NCBI RefSeq assembly: GCF_001921825.1
Contig: NZ_MSJL01000007.1
Coordinates: 1-64,000, forward strand
DNA from: Streptococcus acidominimus
GTDB lineage: Bacteria; Bacillota; Bacilli; Lactobacillales; Streptococcaceae
Length of the DNA: 64,000 nucleotides
Reading direction: 5' to 3'
Shown: piece by piece, positions 56,142 to 64,000 of the stretch
How positions within the stretch are numbered: the first letter of the stretch is position 1
Layout of the letters: every line of letters begins with the position of its first letter
Notes under the pieces: model-generated
Database searches by the model: none
Told to the model about the DNA's origin: nothing
The model's input: only the letters and a program-made list of their open reading frames with translations
Program-made: the position numbers and the translations under genes

Positions 56142-57065
56142 ATGGAAACATTTGTACAAATCTTATTAGAAATCGCCTATGTGGTTATGGGCTTACAATT
56201 ACTTCATACAGCCTTCTGTGTGTTTAAGGACGATAGCAATAAAACTCGCATCGGAACAGGGCTTTTCTGGGGAATTTTGGGAGTGATTTTTGTTGCTGGA
56301 AGCTACATTCCCTCTCTTATCACAGGGATTTTAGTGGTCTTTCTTGCCATCCTCACTCTTTTCAAGCAGGTGAAAATTGGAAGTCTACCAGTTTTCAAGG
56401 AAGAAAAGGCAGAAGAGGCTTCGCAAAAATTAGGTTTTCTGATCTTTATTCCAGTGATGACCTTGGCGATTGTCGCTTTCTTGGTGGCAAGATTCGCTCC
56501 GAAACTAAGTTCAGTTGCCTTGGGAATAGCAGCCCTAGTCGCAACCATTGTGATCCTCTTGGTAACTCGTGCTAAACCAAGGGAACTTCTGGCAGAAAAT
56601 AACCGTATGATTCAATTGACCTCAACCAGCAGTATCTTGCCGCAGTTGTTAGCAGCCTTGGGTGCTATCTTTACCTTAGCGGGTGTGGGAACTGTTATTT
56701 CAAACCTTATCAGTGGTTTTGTGCCAGACGGTAGCCGTTTCTTCGGTGTTGTTGCCTATGTCCTTGGAATGGTGATTTTTACCATCATCATGGGAAATGC
56801 CTTTGCTGCCTTTACCGTGATTACAGCAGGGATTGGTGTCCCTTTTGTCTTTGCTTTAGGAGCTAATCCGATTGTTGCCAGCGCCTTTGCTATGACAGCA
56901 GGCTACTGTGGAACCTTGTTGACCCCTATGGCTGCCAACTTTAATGCCTTACCAGCAGCCCTGCTTGAGATGAAAGATAAGAATGGGGTGATCAAAGTAC
57001 AGGCACCGGTCGCTCTTATCATGATTGTAGCGCACATTGTTTTAATGTATTTCCTAGCGTTTTAA
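56142..57065 (+). CDS. DUF979 membrane protein, probable 5-oxoproline transporter subunit
   Basis: 307 residues, nine or more membrane helices, ending [32 protein letters not shown] is a family signature. Always paired with DUF969. Downstream pcp releases pyroglutamate from peptides, in line with use of 5-oxoproline or pyroglutamyl peptides. Confidence 0.85.
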   Translation: METFVQILLEIAYVVMGLQLLHTAFCVFKDDSNKTRIGTGLFWGILGVIFVAGSYIPSLITGILVVFLAILTLFKQVKIGSLPVFKEEKAEEASQKLGFLIFIPVMTLAIVAFLVARFAPKLSSVALGIAALVATIVILLVTRAKPRELLAENNRMIQLTSTSSILPQLLAALGAIFTLAGVGTVISNLISGFVPDGSRFFGVVAYVLGMVIFTIIMGNAFAAFTVITAGIGVPFVFALGANPIVASAFAMTAGYCGTLLTPMAANFNALPAALLEMKDKNGVIKVQAPVALIMIVAHIVLMYFLAF

Positions 57066-57099
57066 TCGTACCCAAGTCAAAAGTGAAAAGGAGTATAGC

Positions 57100-57747
57100 A
57101 TGAAAATTCTTGTAACAGGTTTTGATCCCTTTGGCGGTGAAGCCGTCAATCCAGCCTTAGAGGCTGTAAAACAATTGCCAGCAAATATTGCGAGTGCGGA
57201 AGTAAAATGGGTAGAAGTTCCGACTGTTTTTTATAAGTCTGCTCAGGTGTTGGAAGAAAAAATTGCCTCATATCAGCCAGACGTTGTGCTTTGTATCGGT
57301 CAAGCAGGTGGTCGTTTTGGTTTGACACCAGAACGAGTTGCTATCAACCAAGATGATGCCCGTATTCCAGATAATGATGGCAACCAACCGATTGACCTTG
57401 CGATTCGTGAAGATGGTGAGCCAGCCTATTTTACAACCTTGCCAATCAAGGCTATGGTCGAAGCTATGAAAGCTGTCGGGCTACCAGCATCTGTATCCAA
57501 TACCGCAGGAACCTTTGTCTGCAACCACTTGATGTACCAAGTCTTGTACTTGGCAGACAAGAAATTCCCGGGTCTGAAAGCTGGTTTCATGCACATTCCA
57601 TTTATGACCGAGCAGGTCGTGGACAAGCCCAATACTGCTTCTATGGGCTTAAGTGATATTGTCAAAGGAATCGAAGCTGCGATTGCTGCCATTGTTTCTT
57701 ACCACGGCAAGGAAGATGTTAAGACAGTCGGTGGAGAGACGCATTAA
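57100..57747 (+). CDS. pcp: Pyrrolidone-carboxylate (pyroglutamyl) peptidase
   Basis: 215 residues, C15 cysteine peptidase. Removes N-terminal pyroglutamate. Start [19 protein letters not shown]; catalytic Glu in LTPERVAIN, Cys in [14 protein letters not shown] and His in AGFMHIPF. Third gene of the unit, 34 bases after DUF979. Confidence 0.95.
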   Translation: MKILVTGFDPFGGEAVNPALEAVKQLPANIASAEVKWVEVPTVFYKSAQVLEEKIASYQPDVVLCIGQAGGRFGLTPERVAINQDDARIPDNDGNQPIDLAIREDGEPAYFTTLPIKAMVEAMKAVGLPASVSNTAGTFVCNHLMYQVLYLADKKFPGLKAGFMHIPFMTEQVVDKPNTASMGLSDIVKGIEAAIAAIVSYHGKEDVKTVGGETH

Positions 57748-57897
57748 GATTTAAATGCTTTAAGGCTATTCATGAGGACTACAAGAGAAGCTCATCTTCT
57801 CGATATATCACTTGAGTATCTGAACAGTTCAGCTCTGCTGATAGTGATTCGTCTTTCATTCCTCCCCTACAAGGAGGCAGATCTATAAAAATATCAG

Positions 57898-57941
57898 GTG
57901 TCAAGTTTTTTTCTTGACACTTTTAAACAATCTGATATAAT
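57898..57941 (+). promoter_or_regulatory. rpsP promoter with palindrome over the -35
   Basis: TTGACA (57914-57919), 16 bases, TATAAT (57936-57941). GTGTCAAG-T7-CTTGACAC (57898-57920) is a perfect inverted repeat whose right arm includes the -35. Confidence 0.75.
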
Positions 57942-58007
57942 AGAACATGTGGTAAATAGTCTTGCTATTTCACCGATAAATCATAAAAGAAAAGAGATTC
58001 ATAGAAA

Positions 58008-58280
58008 ATGGCAGTAAAAATCCGTTTAACTCGTATGGGTTCTAAGAAAAAACCTTTCTACCGTATTAACGTAGCAGACTCACGTGCACCACGTGATGGA
58101 CGTTTTATTGAAACAGTTGGAACTTACAACCCACTTGTTACTGAAAATCAAGTAACCTTGAAAGAAGACCGCGTTCTTGCATGGTTGGCAAATGGTGCAC
58201 AACCATCTGATACAGTTCGCAACCTCCTTTCAAAAGCTGGAGTGATGAAGAAATTCCACGATTCAAAATTCTCAAAATAA
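58008..58280 (+). CDS. rpsP: 30S ribosomal protein S16
   Basis: 90 residues, typical length and start [20 protein letters not shown]. Ribosome site AAAAGAGA is modest. First gene of the conserved rpsP-khpA-rimM-trmD group. Confidence 0.97.
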   Translation: MAVKIRLTRMGSKKKPFYRINVADSRAPRDGRFIETVGTYNPLVTENQVTLKEDRVLAWLANGAQPSDTVRNLLSKAGVMKKFHDSKFSK

Positions 58281-58302
58281 AATGAATTAAGAGAGAACAC
58301 TT

Positions 58303-58542
58303 ATGGACATGATAGAAAATCTAATTATCGCCATTGTGAAACCTTTGATTTCACAGCCGGATAGCTTGACGATAAAAATCGTTGATACACCTGAATTTTT
58401 AGAATATCACTTGGACTTAGAACAGTCTGATATTGGTCGCGTTATCGGCAGAAAGGGACGCACAATTTCTGCGATTCGAACGATTGTTTATTCTGTTCCG
58501 ACAAGTGGTAAAAAAGTTCGTCTTGTCATTGATGAAAAGTAA
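58303..58542 (+). CDS. khpA: KhpA, KH-domain RNA-binding protein
   Basis: 79 residues, a single KH domain with the GxxG-type loop in [16 protein letters not shown]. In streptococci KhpA pairs with KhpB/EloR and affects cell elongation and division. 22 bases after rpsP. Confidence 0.92.
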   Translation: MDMIENLIIAIVKPLISQPDSLTIKIVDTPEFLEYHLDLEQSDIGRVIGRKGRTISAIRTIVYSVPTSGKKVRLVIDEK

Positions 58543-58546
58543 AAGT

Positions 58547-58567
58547 AGCGGATTATCCGCTCTTTTT
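58547..58567 (+). terminator. Terminator after khpA
   Basis: AGCGGAT-T-ATCCGCT followed by CTTTTTG. Confidence 0.8.
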
Positions 58568-58573
58568 GTTGTC

Positions 58574-58602
58574 TTGAGAAAATAGCTCAAACGTGATACA
58601 AT
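58574..58602 (+). promoter_or_regulatory. Promoter of rimM-trmD
   Basis: TTGAGA (58574-58579), 17 bases, TACAAT (58597-58602). Confidence 0.7.
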
Positions 58603-58631
58603 AGGGCATATTATAGAGGTTTGGAGAGAAT

Positions 58632-59150
58632 ATGAATTATTTTAAAGTTGGAAAAATCGTCAATACCCAAGGGCTCCAAGGAGAAATGCGGGTCTTGTCT
58701 GTGACAGATTTTGCGGAAGAACGATTCAAAAAAGGGAATCATTTAGCCCTGTTTGACCCCAAGGATCAGTTCGTCATGAATGTAGAGATTGCCAGCCACC
58801 GCAAGGTCAAAAACTTTGACATCATCAAGTTTAAGGGCATGTACCATATCAATGATATTGAAAAATACCGTGATTATACCCTCAAGGTAGCAGAAGAAGA
58901 TTTAGCTGATTTGGATGAGGGGGAGTTTTACTATCACGAAATCATCGGTCTAGAAGTCTATGAGAAAGACCAGTTGCTGGGGACAATCAAGGAGATCTTG
59001 CAGCCTGGAGCAAATGATGTCTGGGTGGTTAAGCGCAAAGGCAAACGTGATTTACTGCTGCCCTACATTCCCCCTGTGGTTCTTGAGGTGGATGTGGAAA
59101 AGAGCCGTGTCCAAGTAGAAATTCCAGAAGGATTAGATGATGAAAATTGA
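58632..59150 (+). CDS. rimM: Ribosome maturation factor RimM
   Basis: 172 residues. Helps mature the 30S head near S19. N-terminal RimM barrel starts [20 protein letters not shown]; a PRC-barrel-like C-terminal half includes [16 protein letters not shown]. Overlaps trmD by 11 bases. Confidence 0.95.
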   Translation: MNYFKVGKIVNTQGLQGEMRVLSVTDFAEERFKKGNHLALFDPKDQFVMNVEIASHRKVKNFDIIKFKGMYHINDIEKYRDYTLKVAEEDLADLDEGEFYYHEIIGLEVYEKDQLLGTIKEILQPGANDVWVVKRKGKRDLLLPYIPPVVLEVDVEKSRVQVEIPEGLDDEN

Positions 59151-59862
59151 TATTTTAACCCTCTTTCCAGAAATGTTTGCGCCCTTGGAACATTCGATTG
59201 TTGGCAAGGCTCGGGAGAAGGGCTTGCTAGATATTGCCTATCATAATTTTCGGGAAAATGCCGAGAAGTCGCGCCATGTAGATGATGAGCCTTACGGCGG
59301 TGGTCAAGGGATGCTCTTGCGGGCACAGCCGATTTTTGATGCCTATGATCAGATTGAAAAAGAGAACCCTCGTGTTATCTTGCTCGATCCTGCTGGTAAG
59401 CAGTTTAACCAAGCCTATGCGGAGGAGCTGGCGCAGGAAGACCACTTGATGTTCATCTGTGGTCATTATGAGGGCTATGATGAGCGAATTAAGACCTTGG
59501 TGACAGATGAGATTTCGCTGGGGGATTACGTGTTGACAGGTGGAGAGCTGGCAGCCATGACCATGATTGATGCGACTGTGCGTCTGATTCCCGAGGTGAT
59601 TGGCAAGGAAGCAAGTCACGCAGATGATAGCTTTTCATCCGGTTTATTGGAATACCCCCAATACACACGTCCCTATGATTTTCGGGGCATGGTCGTGCCG
59701 GATGTCCTCATGAGTGGTCATCATGAAAATATCCGCAAGTGGCGCCTATATGAGAGTTTGAAAAAGACCTATGAGCGCAGACCAGACCTGCTCGAACGGT
59801 ATGAACTTTCAGCAGAGAAAGCAAAGATGTTGGCAGAAATAAAAGCAGGAGGGCAGGGCTGA
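59140..59862 (+). CDS. trmD: tRNA (guanine-N1)-methyltransferase
   Basis: 240 residues. Adds the m1G37 methyl group that prevents frameshifting. Knot-fold motifs: GGGQGMLL near 58-65, [12 protein letters not shown] and [11 protein letters not shown]. Of two adjacent ATGs the second (59140) is 7 bases after AGAAGGA and gives the usual N-terminus [13 protein letters not shown]. Confidence 0.96.
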   Translation: MKIDILTLFPEMFAPLEHSIVGKAREKGLLDIAYHNFRENAEKSRHVDDEPYGGGQGMLLRAQPIFDAYDQIEKENPRVILLDPAGKQFNQAYAEELAQEDHLMFICGHYEGYDERIKTLVTDEISLGDYVLTGGELAAMTMIDATVRLIPEVIGKEASHADDSFSSGLLEYPQYTRPYDFRGMVVPDVLMSGHHENIRKWRLYESLKKTYERRPDLLERYELSAEKAKMLAEIKAGGQG

Positions 59863-59879
59863 ATCAATCACAAACAGAC

Positions 59880-60060
59880 CTTCACTTACAGTTAATGGGT
59901 TTCAAAGGTAGGGCGGGAAACTGAAGTCTTAAGCTAGAGACGACCTTGTTCCAGTTTTAACTACTTACAGATTAGGGGATACCCCTGTTTCACTTTTAAT
60001 GCTGCCTCCTTTTAGGGAATAGAATAAAAAGCTCCGCTGGGGCTTTTCATTCTATCTTTT
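59880..60060. repeat. Fragments of the modular repeat family and a terminator
   Basis: GTTCCAGTTTTAACT, TTTTAGGGAATAGAATAAAAAGCTCC and similar text are shared with 55080-55260. AAAAGCTCC-GCT-GGGGCTTTT at 60026-60047 forms a strong hairpin with T-tract that can end trmD transcription. Confidence 0.6.
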
Positions 60061-60081
60061 TTCTATTTTTCAAGAAATTTC

Positions 60082-60110
60082 TTGACAGGTCGGTAATGGA
60101 GTGGTATAGT
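60082..60110 (+). promoter_or_regulatory. Promoter of adcAII-pht
   Basis: TTGACA (60082-60087), 17 bases, TATAGT (60105-60110). Transcription start expected near 60117, leaving a leader of about 190 bases. Confidence 0.75.
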
Positions 60111-60124
60111 AATAATCGTTTTAA

Positions 60125-60136
60125 GAAACCAGTTAA
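60125..60136 (+). promoter_or_regulatory. AdcR-box-like site 1
   Basis: GAAACCAGTTAA matches TTAACNNGTTAA at 8 of the 10 specified positions, just after the transcription start. Confidence 0.6.
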
Positions 60137-60141
60137 GTATT

Positions 60142-60248
60142 TATACTCGTCAAAAATCAAAATCTGACGTCGTTAACTCGCCTTGCTGAACTTCAGTTCT
60201 ACCTGCGGTTTCGTTGCCTAGTCAGATTTTGATTTTTATAGAGTATTA
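60142..60248 (+). repeat. RUP-like element, intact copy, in the adcAII leader
   Basis: 107 bases from TATACTCGTCAAAAATCAAA to AGATTTTGATTTTTATAGAG-TATTA. Terminal inverted repeats of about 20 bases, TA at both ends. It separates the two AdcR-box-like sites. Confidence 0.85.
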
Positions 60249-60273
60249 GCTGGCTTTATTATCACCTATATAG

Positions 60274-60285
60274 ATAACCAGTTAA
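60274..60285 (+). promoter_or_regulatory. AdcR-box-like site 2
   Basis: ATAACCAGTTAA matches TTAACNNGTTAA at 9 of 10 specified positions; it lies 7 bases before the ribosome site region of adcAII. Without the RUP-like element its centre would be about 42 bp from site 1. Confidence 0.65.
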
Positions 60286-60304
60286 TAATCGGTAAAGGAG
60301 TTTT

Positions 60305-61228
60305 ATGAAAAGAAAGAAGCATATTTTTATCTTGCTCTGTCTGCTAGCCTTTTTGGGTATGGTAGGCTGTGGTAAGCAAGTGAAACAGACAGGGCGAGGG
60401 CTGAAGATCGTCACCAGTTTTTATCCTATCTATTCCATGGTCAAGGAAATTGCAGGGGAGGTGAATGATGTTCGCATGATCCAGTCGCGTAATGGCATCC
60501 ATTCTTTTGAGCCACCAGCCAATGATGTGGCAGCCATTTATGATGCAGATGTTTTTGTCTACCATTCCAGAACCTTGGAATCTTGGGCAGGAAGTCTAGA
60601 TTCTAACTTACAACAGTCAACCGTCAGGGTGATTGAAGCCTCACAAGGGATGACTTTAGACAAGGTCGCAGGGCTAGAGGAGATGGAGGTAGGTGAGGGG
60701 ATTGATGAAAAGACCCTCTACGATCCCCATACTTGGCTTGACCCCGAAAAAGTAGCAGAAGAAGCCCACATTATTGCCCGCCAATTATCTGAAATCGATC
60801 TAGAGCATAAGGAGCTTTATCAAAAAAATGCGGAGAAGCTAAGTCAGGCTGCGAAAGCTCTGACCAAGAAATACCAGCCGATTTTTGAAAAAGCCCAGCA
60901 AAAGACCTTTGTGACCCAACACACCGCTTTCTCCTATTTAGCAAAACGATTCGGTCTGACACAGCTAGGGATTGCAGGTATTTCACCAGAACAGGAGCCC
61001 AGCCCACGGCAGCTGGCTGAAATCGAGGAATTTGTCAAACGGTATCAGGTGAAGACCATTTTTGTGGAAAGCAATGCCTCACCAAAAGTGGCGGAAACGC
61101 TAGTAAAATCGACAGGAGTTGAGCTTAAACCCCTAAACCCTTTAGAGGCAGATCCAGAAAATGAACAATCTTATTTGGAAAATTTAGAAGAAAATATCGC
61201 ATTATTAGCAAAGGAATTAACAAAATGA
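60305..61228 (+). CDS. adcAII: AdcAII/Lmb-type zinc-binding lipoprotein
   Basis: 307 residues, cluster A-I metal-binding SBP. Signal peptide with lipobox MVGC. Zinc ligands expected at His in NGIHSFEP, His in YDPHTWLDP, His in VTQHTAFSYL and Glu in FVESNASPK. Brings zinc to the AdcCB transporter; also binds laminin in some species (Lmb). Its stop overlaps the pht ATG (ATGA), showing joint work with the histidine-triad protein. Two AdcR-box-like sites lie upstream. Confidence 0.94.
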   Translation: MKRKKHIFILLCLLAFLGMVGCGKQVKQTGRGLKIVTSFYPIYSMVKEIAGEVNDVRMIQSRNGIHSFEPPANDVAAIYDADVFVYHSRTLESWAGSLDSNLQQSTVRVIEASQGMTLDKVAGLEEMEVGEGIDEKTLYDPHTWLDPEKVAEEAHIIARQLSEIDLEHKELYQKNAEKLSQAAKALTKKYQPIFEKAQQKTFVTQHTAFSYLAKRFGLTQLGIAGISPEQEPSPRQLAEIEEFVKRYQVKTIFVESNASPKVAETLVKSTGVELKPLNPLEADPENEQSYLENLEENIALLAKELTK

Positions 61229-63579
61229 AGAAGAACTATATCATTGGAAGTGTTGCCGCTATTACCCTAAGTCTTTCTAGCTATGCCTTGGGACAGCAAC
61301 AAGGAATAGCAAAATCAGAGAACAGACGAGTAGCTTATGTGGAACAGTCAGTAAGTTCTGAAGACAGGGAGCAGGCAAGAGGTGAGGAATTGACCCCCGA
61401 ACAGGTCAGTGCCAAAGAAAATAGTACGGCTGAACAAATCGTCATAAAGATCACCGATCAAGGCTATGTCACCTCTCACGGAGATCACTATCATTACTAC
61501 AATGGGAAGGTCCCCTATGATGCCATCATTAGTGAAGAATTGATCATGAATGATCCAGCTTATCAATTGCAGGAGGCAGATATTGTCAATGACGTAAAAG
61601 ATGGCTACATTATCAAAGTCAATGGGCGTTACTATCTCTATTTAAAGAATAAAGAAAATCCTACGAATGTCCGGAGCAAGGAAAGGATTGAAGAACAACG
61701 ACGTCAGTACCGTCAGGGAGAGGAAAAAGCAAGCCAACCGACGAGCGGAGCGCTTGCTGCTGCAAAACAAGAGGGACGCTATACGACTGATGACGGCTAT
61801 GTCTTTCAAGCGAGCGATATTATCGAGGATACGGGAGATGCCTATATTGTACCGCACGGCAATCATTTCCATTATATCCCAAAGAGTGACTTGTCTCCAG
61901 ATGAACTGCGTGCCGCTCAAGCCTACTGGAATGGTCGTAATCAGACAACAGTCTCCCACCCAACAATAGGACGAAGACCGCAGGAACCTCGTCTTATTCA
62001 TCAGGATACTCCCCCTTTTGTATCCCAACCAGCAGGAAGAGTTCTTCCAAACCAAAACCAAGCAAGACCGTCCAATCAGCCAACTCAAAGCAAGCAGCCT
62101 TCGAAACCAACTCTACAAGCAGTAGAGCCAGCAGAAGAATTGCTTAATTTGTTGAAAGAGCTGTACTCTCTTCCCTTGAGTCAGCGCTACGTAGAAGAAG
62201 ATGGGCTAGTGTTTGATCCTACACAGATTAGCAATCGGACAGATCGTGGCGTAGTAGTCCCTCATAGCAATCACCACCATTTTATTCCCTATAACAGACT
62301 GTCGGATCTTGAACAGAGGCTGGCGAAGATGATCCCGCTTGGGCAGCCTTTTCCATATGTAACAGATCCCAAGGGAGCAGGGATTGTCGGTGGCTCGCAA
62401 GCTTCTAAGCCTACTAACCCTACCAATCCCCCAAAGCCTAATCAAGTCGTTCCAGCACCTACCCCAAGTAAACCAGATTCAGACCACACAGCACCGAGGA
62501 TTGAACAGCCTATTTTACTAGCTCCTAAAAAAGATGTCAGTGTAGACTACCAAGAGTTCTATCAGGCAGCCTACCAGTTGATTGCATCTGCTGCAGGTGA
62601 AAAAACTGACAAAGAGACTTATGAGAAGCTCAACCGATTCATCACAGAATTAAATGGAGAACCGACTGATAAGGTTGGTCTGATCCGAGCTATTCTTTCC
62701 CATCTTGCGCTAGTTCAATATCCAGAGCGGAGTGGAAAGCCAAACTCTAAGATTGTCTACACCGCTCAAGAGATTCAAGTTGCGACCTTAGCAGGTATGT
62801 ATACAACATCAGATGGCTATATCTTTGATGCCAAGGATATTATCAGTGATGAGGGCGAGGGCTACCTAGCTCCACATAACAATCATAGCCACTATATTCC
62901 CAAGAAAGACCTGTCTGCAAGAGAGCAGGAAGAGGCGCGCCTTTATGTGGTAGAAGCTGGTCTGCAACAGAAGAAAGAGGAAGAGCAGGCCCCTCCTGTG
63001 ACAGGCGAGAAAGCAATGGATATTTACAATCGGGTAGTACCAGCCAAGTTGATGCCAGTGGCAGACATGCCCTACCATTCAGCCTATGTAGTCGATATAC
63101 AAAACGGGCAGTTGATTATTCCTCATCATAATCATTACCATAATCTCCCCCTTTATTTATTTGATACAGGGCTCTATGAGGTGCCAGCAGGGTATACCAT
63201 GGAGCAATTCCTAGCAACGGTAAAATACTATGTCTTGCACCCCGAAGACCGCCCAGTATCAGACCGAGGATTTGGAATCTCAAGTAACCATGGCAAGGTT
63301 GTTCCAGAACTGGACGAGGATGATGCTAGTGACAGCGATGATGAAGTAAGCTACGAACCAGATGAATATGCCCAGAAAGAACAAAAACTAGCAGGAGAAT
63401 ATGGCATGTCATTGGAGGAGTTCCAAAGTAAATTATACAAAATTGTACTCAAGTATGACCTTTCTATTGAGAACTTTAACTTCCATCCTGAGCAAAAGAC
63501 CCTCTCCTTTATTGCAAAATCTGGACAAAACATTACGATCTCCTTGGAAACGCTGGCTGAAGTGCCGGCGAATGAATAA
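61225..63579 (+). CDS. Surface histidine-triad protein (Pht family)
   Basis: 784 residues, secreted: signal peptide MKKNYIIGSVAAITLSLSSY-ALG. Five HxxHxH triads: His85-88-90, 211-214-216, 347-350-352, 551-554-556 and 634-637-639. A Pro-rich linker runs about 265-300 and 395-420. Each triad is followed by IPK-DLS-type text (not the first and last), the Pht repeat. Binds zinc at the surface and hands it to AdcAII; Pht proteins also affect complement binding. No LPXTG anchor seen. Overlaps adcAII by 4 bases. Confidence 0.93.
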   Translation: MKKNYIIGSVAAITLSLSSYALGQQQGIAKSENRRVAYVEQSVSSEDREQARGEELTPEQVSAKENSTAEQIVIKITDQGYVTSHGDHYHYYNGKVPYDAIISEELIMNDPAYQLQEADIVNDVKDGYIIKVNGRYYLYLKNKENPTNVRSKERIEEQRRQYRQGEEKASQPTSGALAAAKQEGRYTTDDGYVFQASDIIEDTGDAYIVPHGNHFHYIPKSDLSPDELRAAQAYWNGRNQTTVSHPTIGRRPQEPRLIHQDTPPFVSQPAGRVLPNQNQARPSNQPTQSKQPSKPTLQAVEPAEELLNLLKELYSLPLSQRYVEEDGLVFDPTQISNRTDRGVVVPHSNHHHFIPYNRLSDLEQRLAKMIPLGQPFPYVTDPKGAGIVGGSQASKPTNPTNPPKPNQVVPAPTPSKPDSDHTAPRIEQPILLAPKKDVSVDYQEFYQAAYQLIASAAGEKTDKETYEKLNRFITELNGEPTDKVGLIRAILSHLALVQYPERSGKPNSKIVYTAQEIQVATLAGMYTTSDGYIFDAKDIISDEGEGYLAPHNNHSHYIPKKDLSAREQEEARLYVVEAGLQQKKEEEQAPPVTGEKAMDIYNRVVPAKLMPVADMPYHSAYVVDIQNGQLIIPHHNHYHNLPLYLFDTGLYEVPAGYTMEQFLATVKYYVLHPEDRPVSDRGFGISSNHGKVVPELDEDDASDSDDEVSYEPDEYAQKEQKLAGEYGMSLEEFQSKLYKIVLKYDLSIENFNFHPEQKTLSFIAKSGQNITISLETLAEVPANE

Positions 63580-63591
63580 GAAAAGAAAGTT

Positions 63592-63658
63592 TATACTCGT
63601 CAAAAATCAAAATCTACGGTTTTATTGCCTAGTCAGATTTTGATTTTATAGAGTATTA
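63592..63658 (+). repeat. RUP-like element, internally deleted copy
   Basis: Both ends match the 60142 copy (TATACTCGTCAAAAATCAAA / AGATTTTGATTTTATAGAG), but the middle is reduced to CTACGGTTTTATTGCCTAGT, total 67 bases. TA at both ends. Confidence 0.85.
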
Positions 63659-63758
63659 GTATCGAGAAAAGATGCTAAAGTTTTTCTGGGAGCTTGCTTT
63701 TTAAACATTCTATGCTATAATGATGTATCATTATACAATGTATGGAGGGAGACAGAGA

Positions 63759-64000
63759 ATGGTAGCCTTTAGACAAGAGTTAAAAGATTGGGAACCCTAT
63801 AAGCTAGAGCGGATACTGCCCCATGATTTGGGGAATAATGAGAATCGCTTTATTGATTGGACGGAGCTATTGGAAAGGGTAGAAGATAGGATTTCAGTTA
63901 GCGATTTGCTCTACTATGGTGATAATTGTTACCGTGAAGTGACAGAAAAGTACGCTGCTTATGCGGGTGTGGATATTAGCCAGATCACGGTAGGAGTAGG
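63759..64000 (+). CDS. HisC-like PLP aminotransferase, N-terminal part (runs off window)
   Basis: 80 visible residues from ATG 63759, with GGAGGGA 11-17 bases upstream. MVAFRQELKDWEPYKLERIL and the segment YYGDNCYREVTEKYAAYAGVDISQITVGVG resemble the N-terminus of class I/II aminotransferases of the histidinol-phosphate type. No other histidine gene is seen next to it, so the substrate is open. Confidence 0.65.
   Translation, partial: MVAFRQELKDWEPYKLERILPHDLGNNENRFIDWTELLERVEDRISVSDLLYYGDNCYREVTEKYAAYAGVDISQITVGV

Overview
This 64 kb window is chromosomal DNA of a Streptococcus (low-GC Firmicute). The evidence is direct gene content: parE/parC with streptococcal-type quinolone-resistance regions, a pyr regulon controlled by PyrR attenuators, cmbR-lspA-rluD, an L21 leader followed by rplU and rpmA (L27 with the [10 protein letters not shown] extension), adcAII-pht with AdcR boxes, and RUP-like intergenic repeats. 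Species cannot be fixed from the sequence alone; it is not a classic S. pneumoniae arrangement, and an S. suis-like or related animal streptococcus is my guess.

Layout. 0-1.5 kb: 3' end of an IS630-type transposase, a GNAT and a Nudix gene. 1.7-2.8 kb: an orphan amino-acid-binding lipoprotein with ARG-box-like operators in its promoter. 2.9-9.1 kb (minus strand): glycogen cluster glgC-glgD-glgA-glgB behind a cre-like pair. 9.2-13.8 kb: a MtaR/MetR-like LysR gene diverging from pyrK-pyrD and pyrF-pyrE, with two PyrR attenuators. 14-21.6 kb: a GT-C membrane glycosyltransferase, a GtrB-like GT2, an oxidoreductase, ung, mutX, pyrC and plsY, spaced by modular repeats. 22.4-32 kb: parE and parC separated by a three-gene cassette (BcgI-like fused restriction-methylation protein, specificity subunit, HEPN-motif protein), then ilvE. 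32-38.5 kb: DUF2969, tRNA-Tyr, tRNA-Gln, rpsA, tRNA-Arg, threonine aldolase, cysteine desulfurase-thiI and a VOC protein. 38.5-39.4 kb: a decayed small gene and a possible immunity-type gene. 39.8-45.2 kb: rplU-rpmA, tandem GNAT, cmbR-lspA-rluD, a PhnA-like protein and a membrane protein. 45.5-53.7 kb: an OppA-type lipoprotein and pyrR-pyrB-carA-carB. 53.9-57.7 kb: DUF2628-like protein, RsmJ-like methyltransferase, DUF969-DUF979-pcp. 58-59.9 kb: rpsP-khpA-rimM-trmD. 60-63.6 kb: adcAII-pht zinc operon. The window ends in a HisC-like aminotransferase.

How parts fit. All six steps of UMP synthesis are present in pieces (carAB, pyrB, pyrC, pyrK/pyrD, pyrE, pyrF) with their regulator PyrR; three units carry PyrR-binding leaders. 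Nutrient control is visible as candidate ArgR, CodY, CcpA and AdcR sites.

The most unusual material is (i) the restriction-modification plus HEPN cassette between parE and parC, a candidate defence island with an RNase-type effector; (ii) a modular dispersed repeat family whose central 13-bp stem shows compensatory changes in five copies; (iii) one such repeat lying between the apparent Shine-Dalgarno of carB and its start codon; and (iv) a RUP-like element that has split a pair of AdcR boxes. Functional statements are inferences from sequence; no database search was run.
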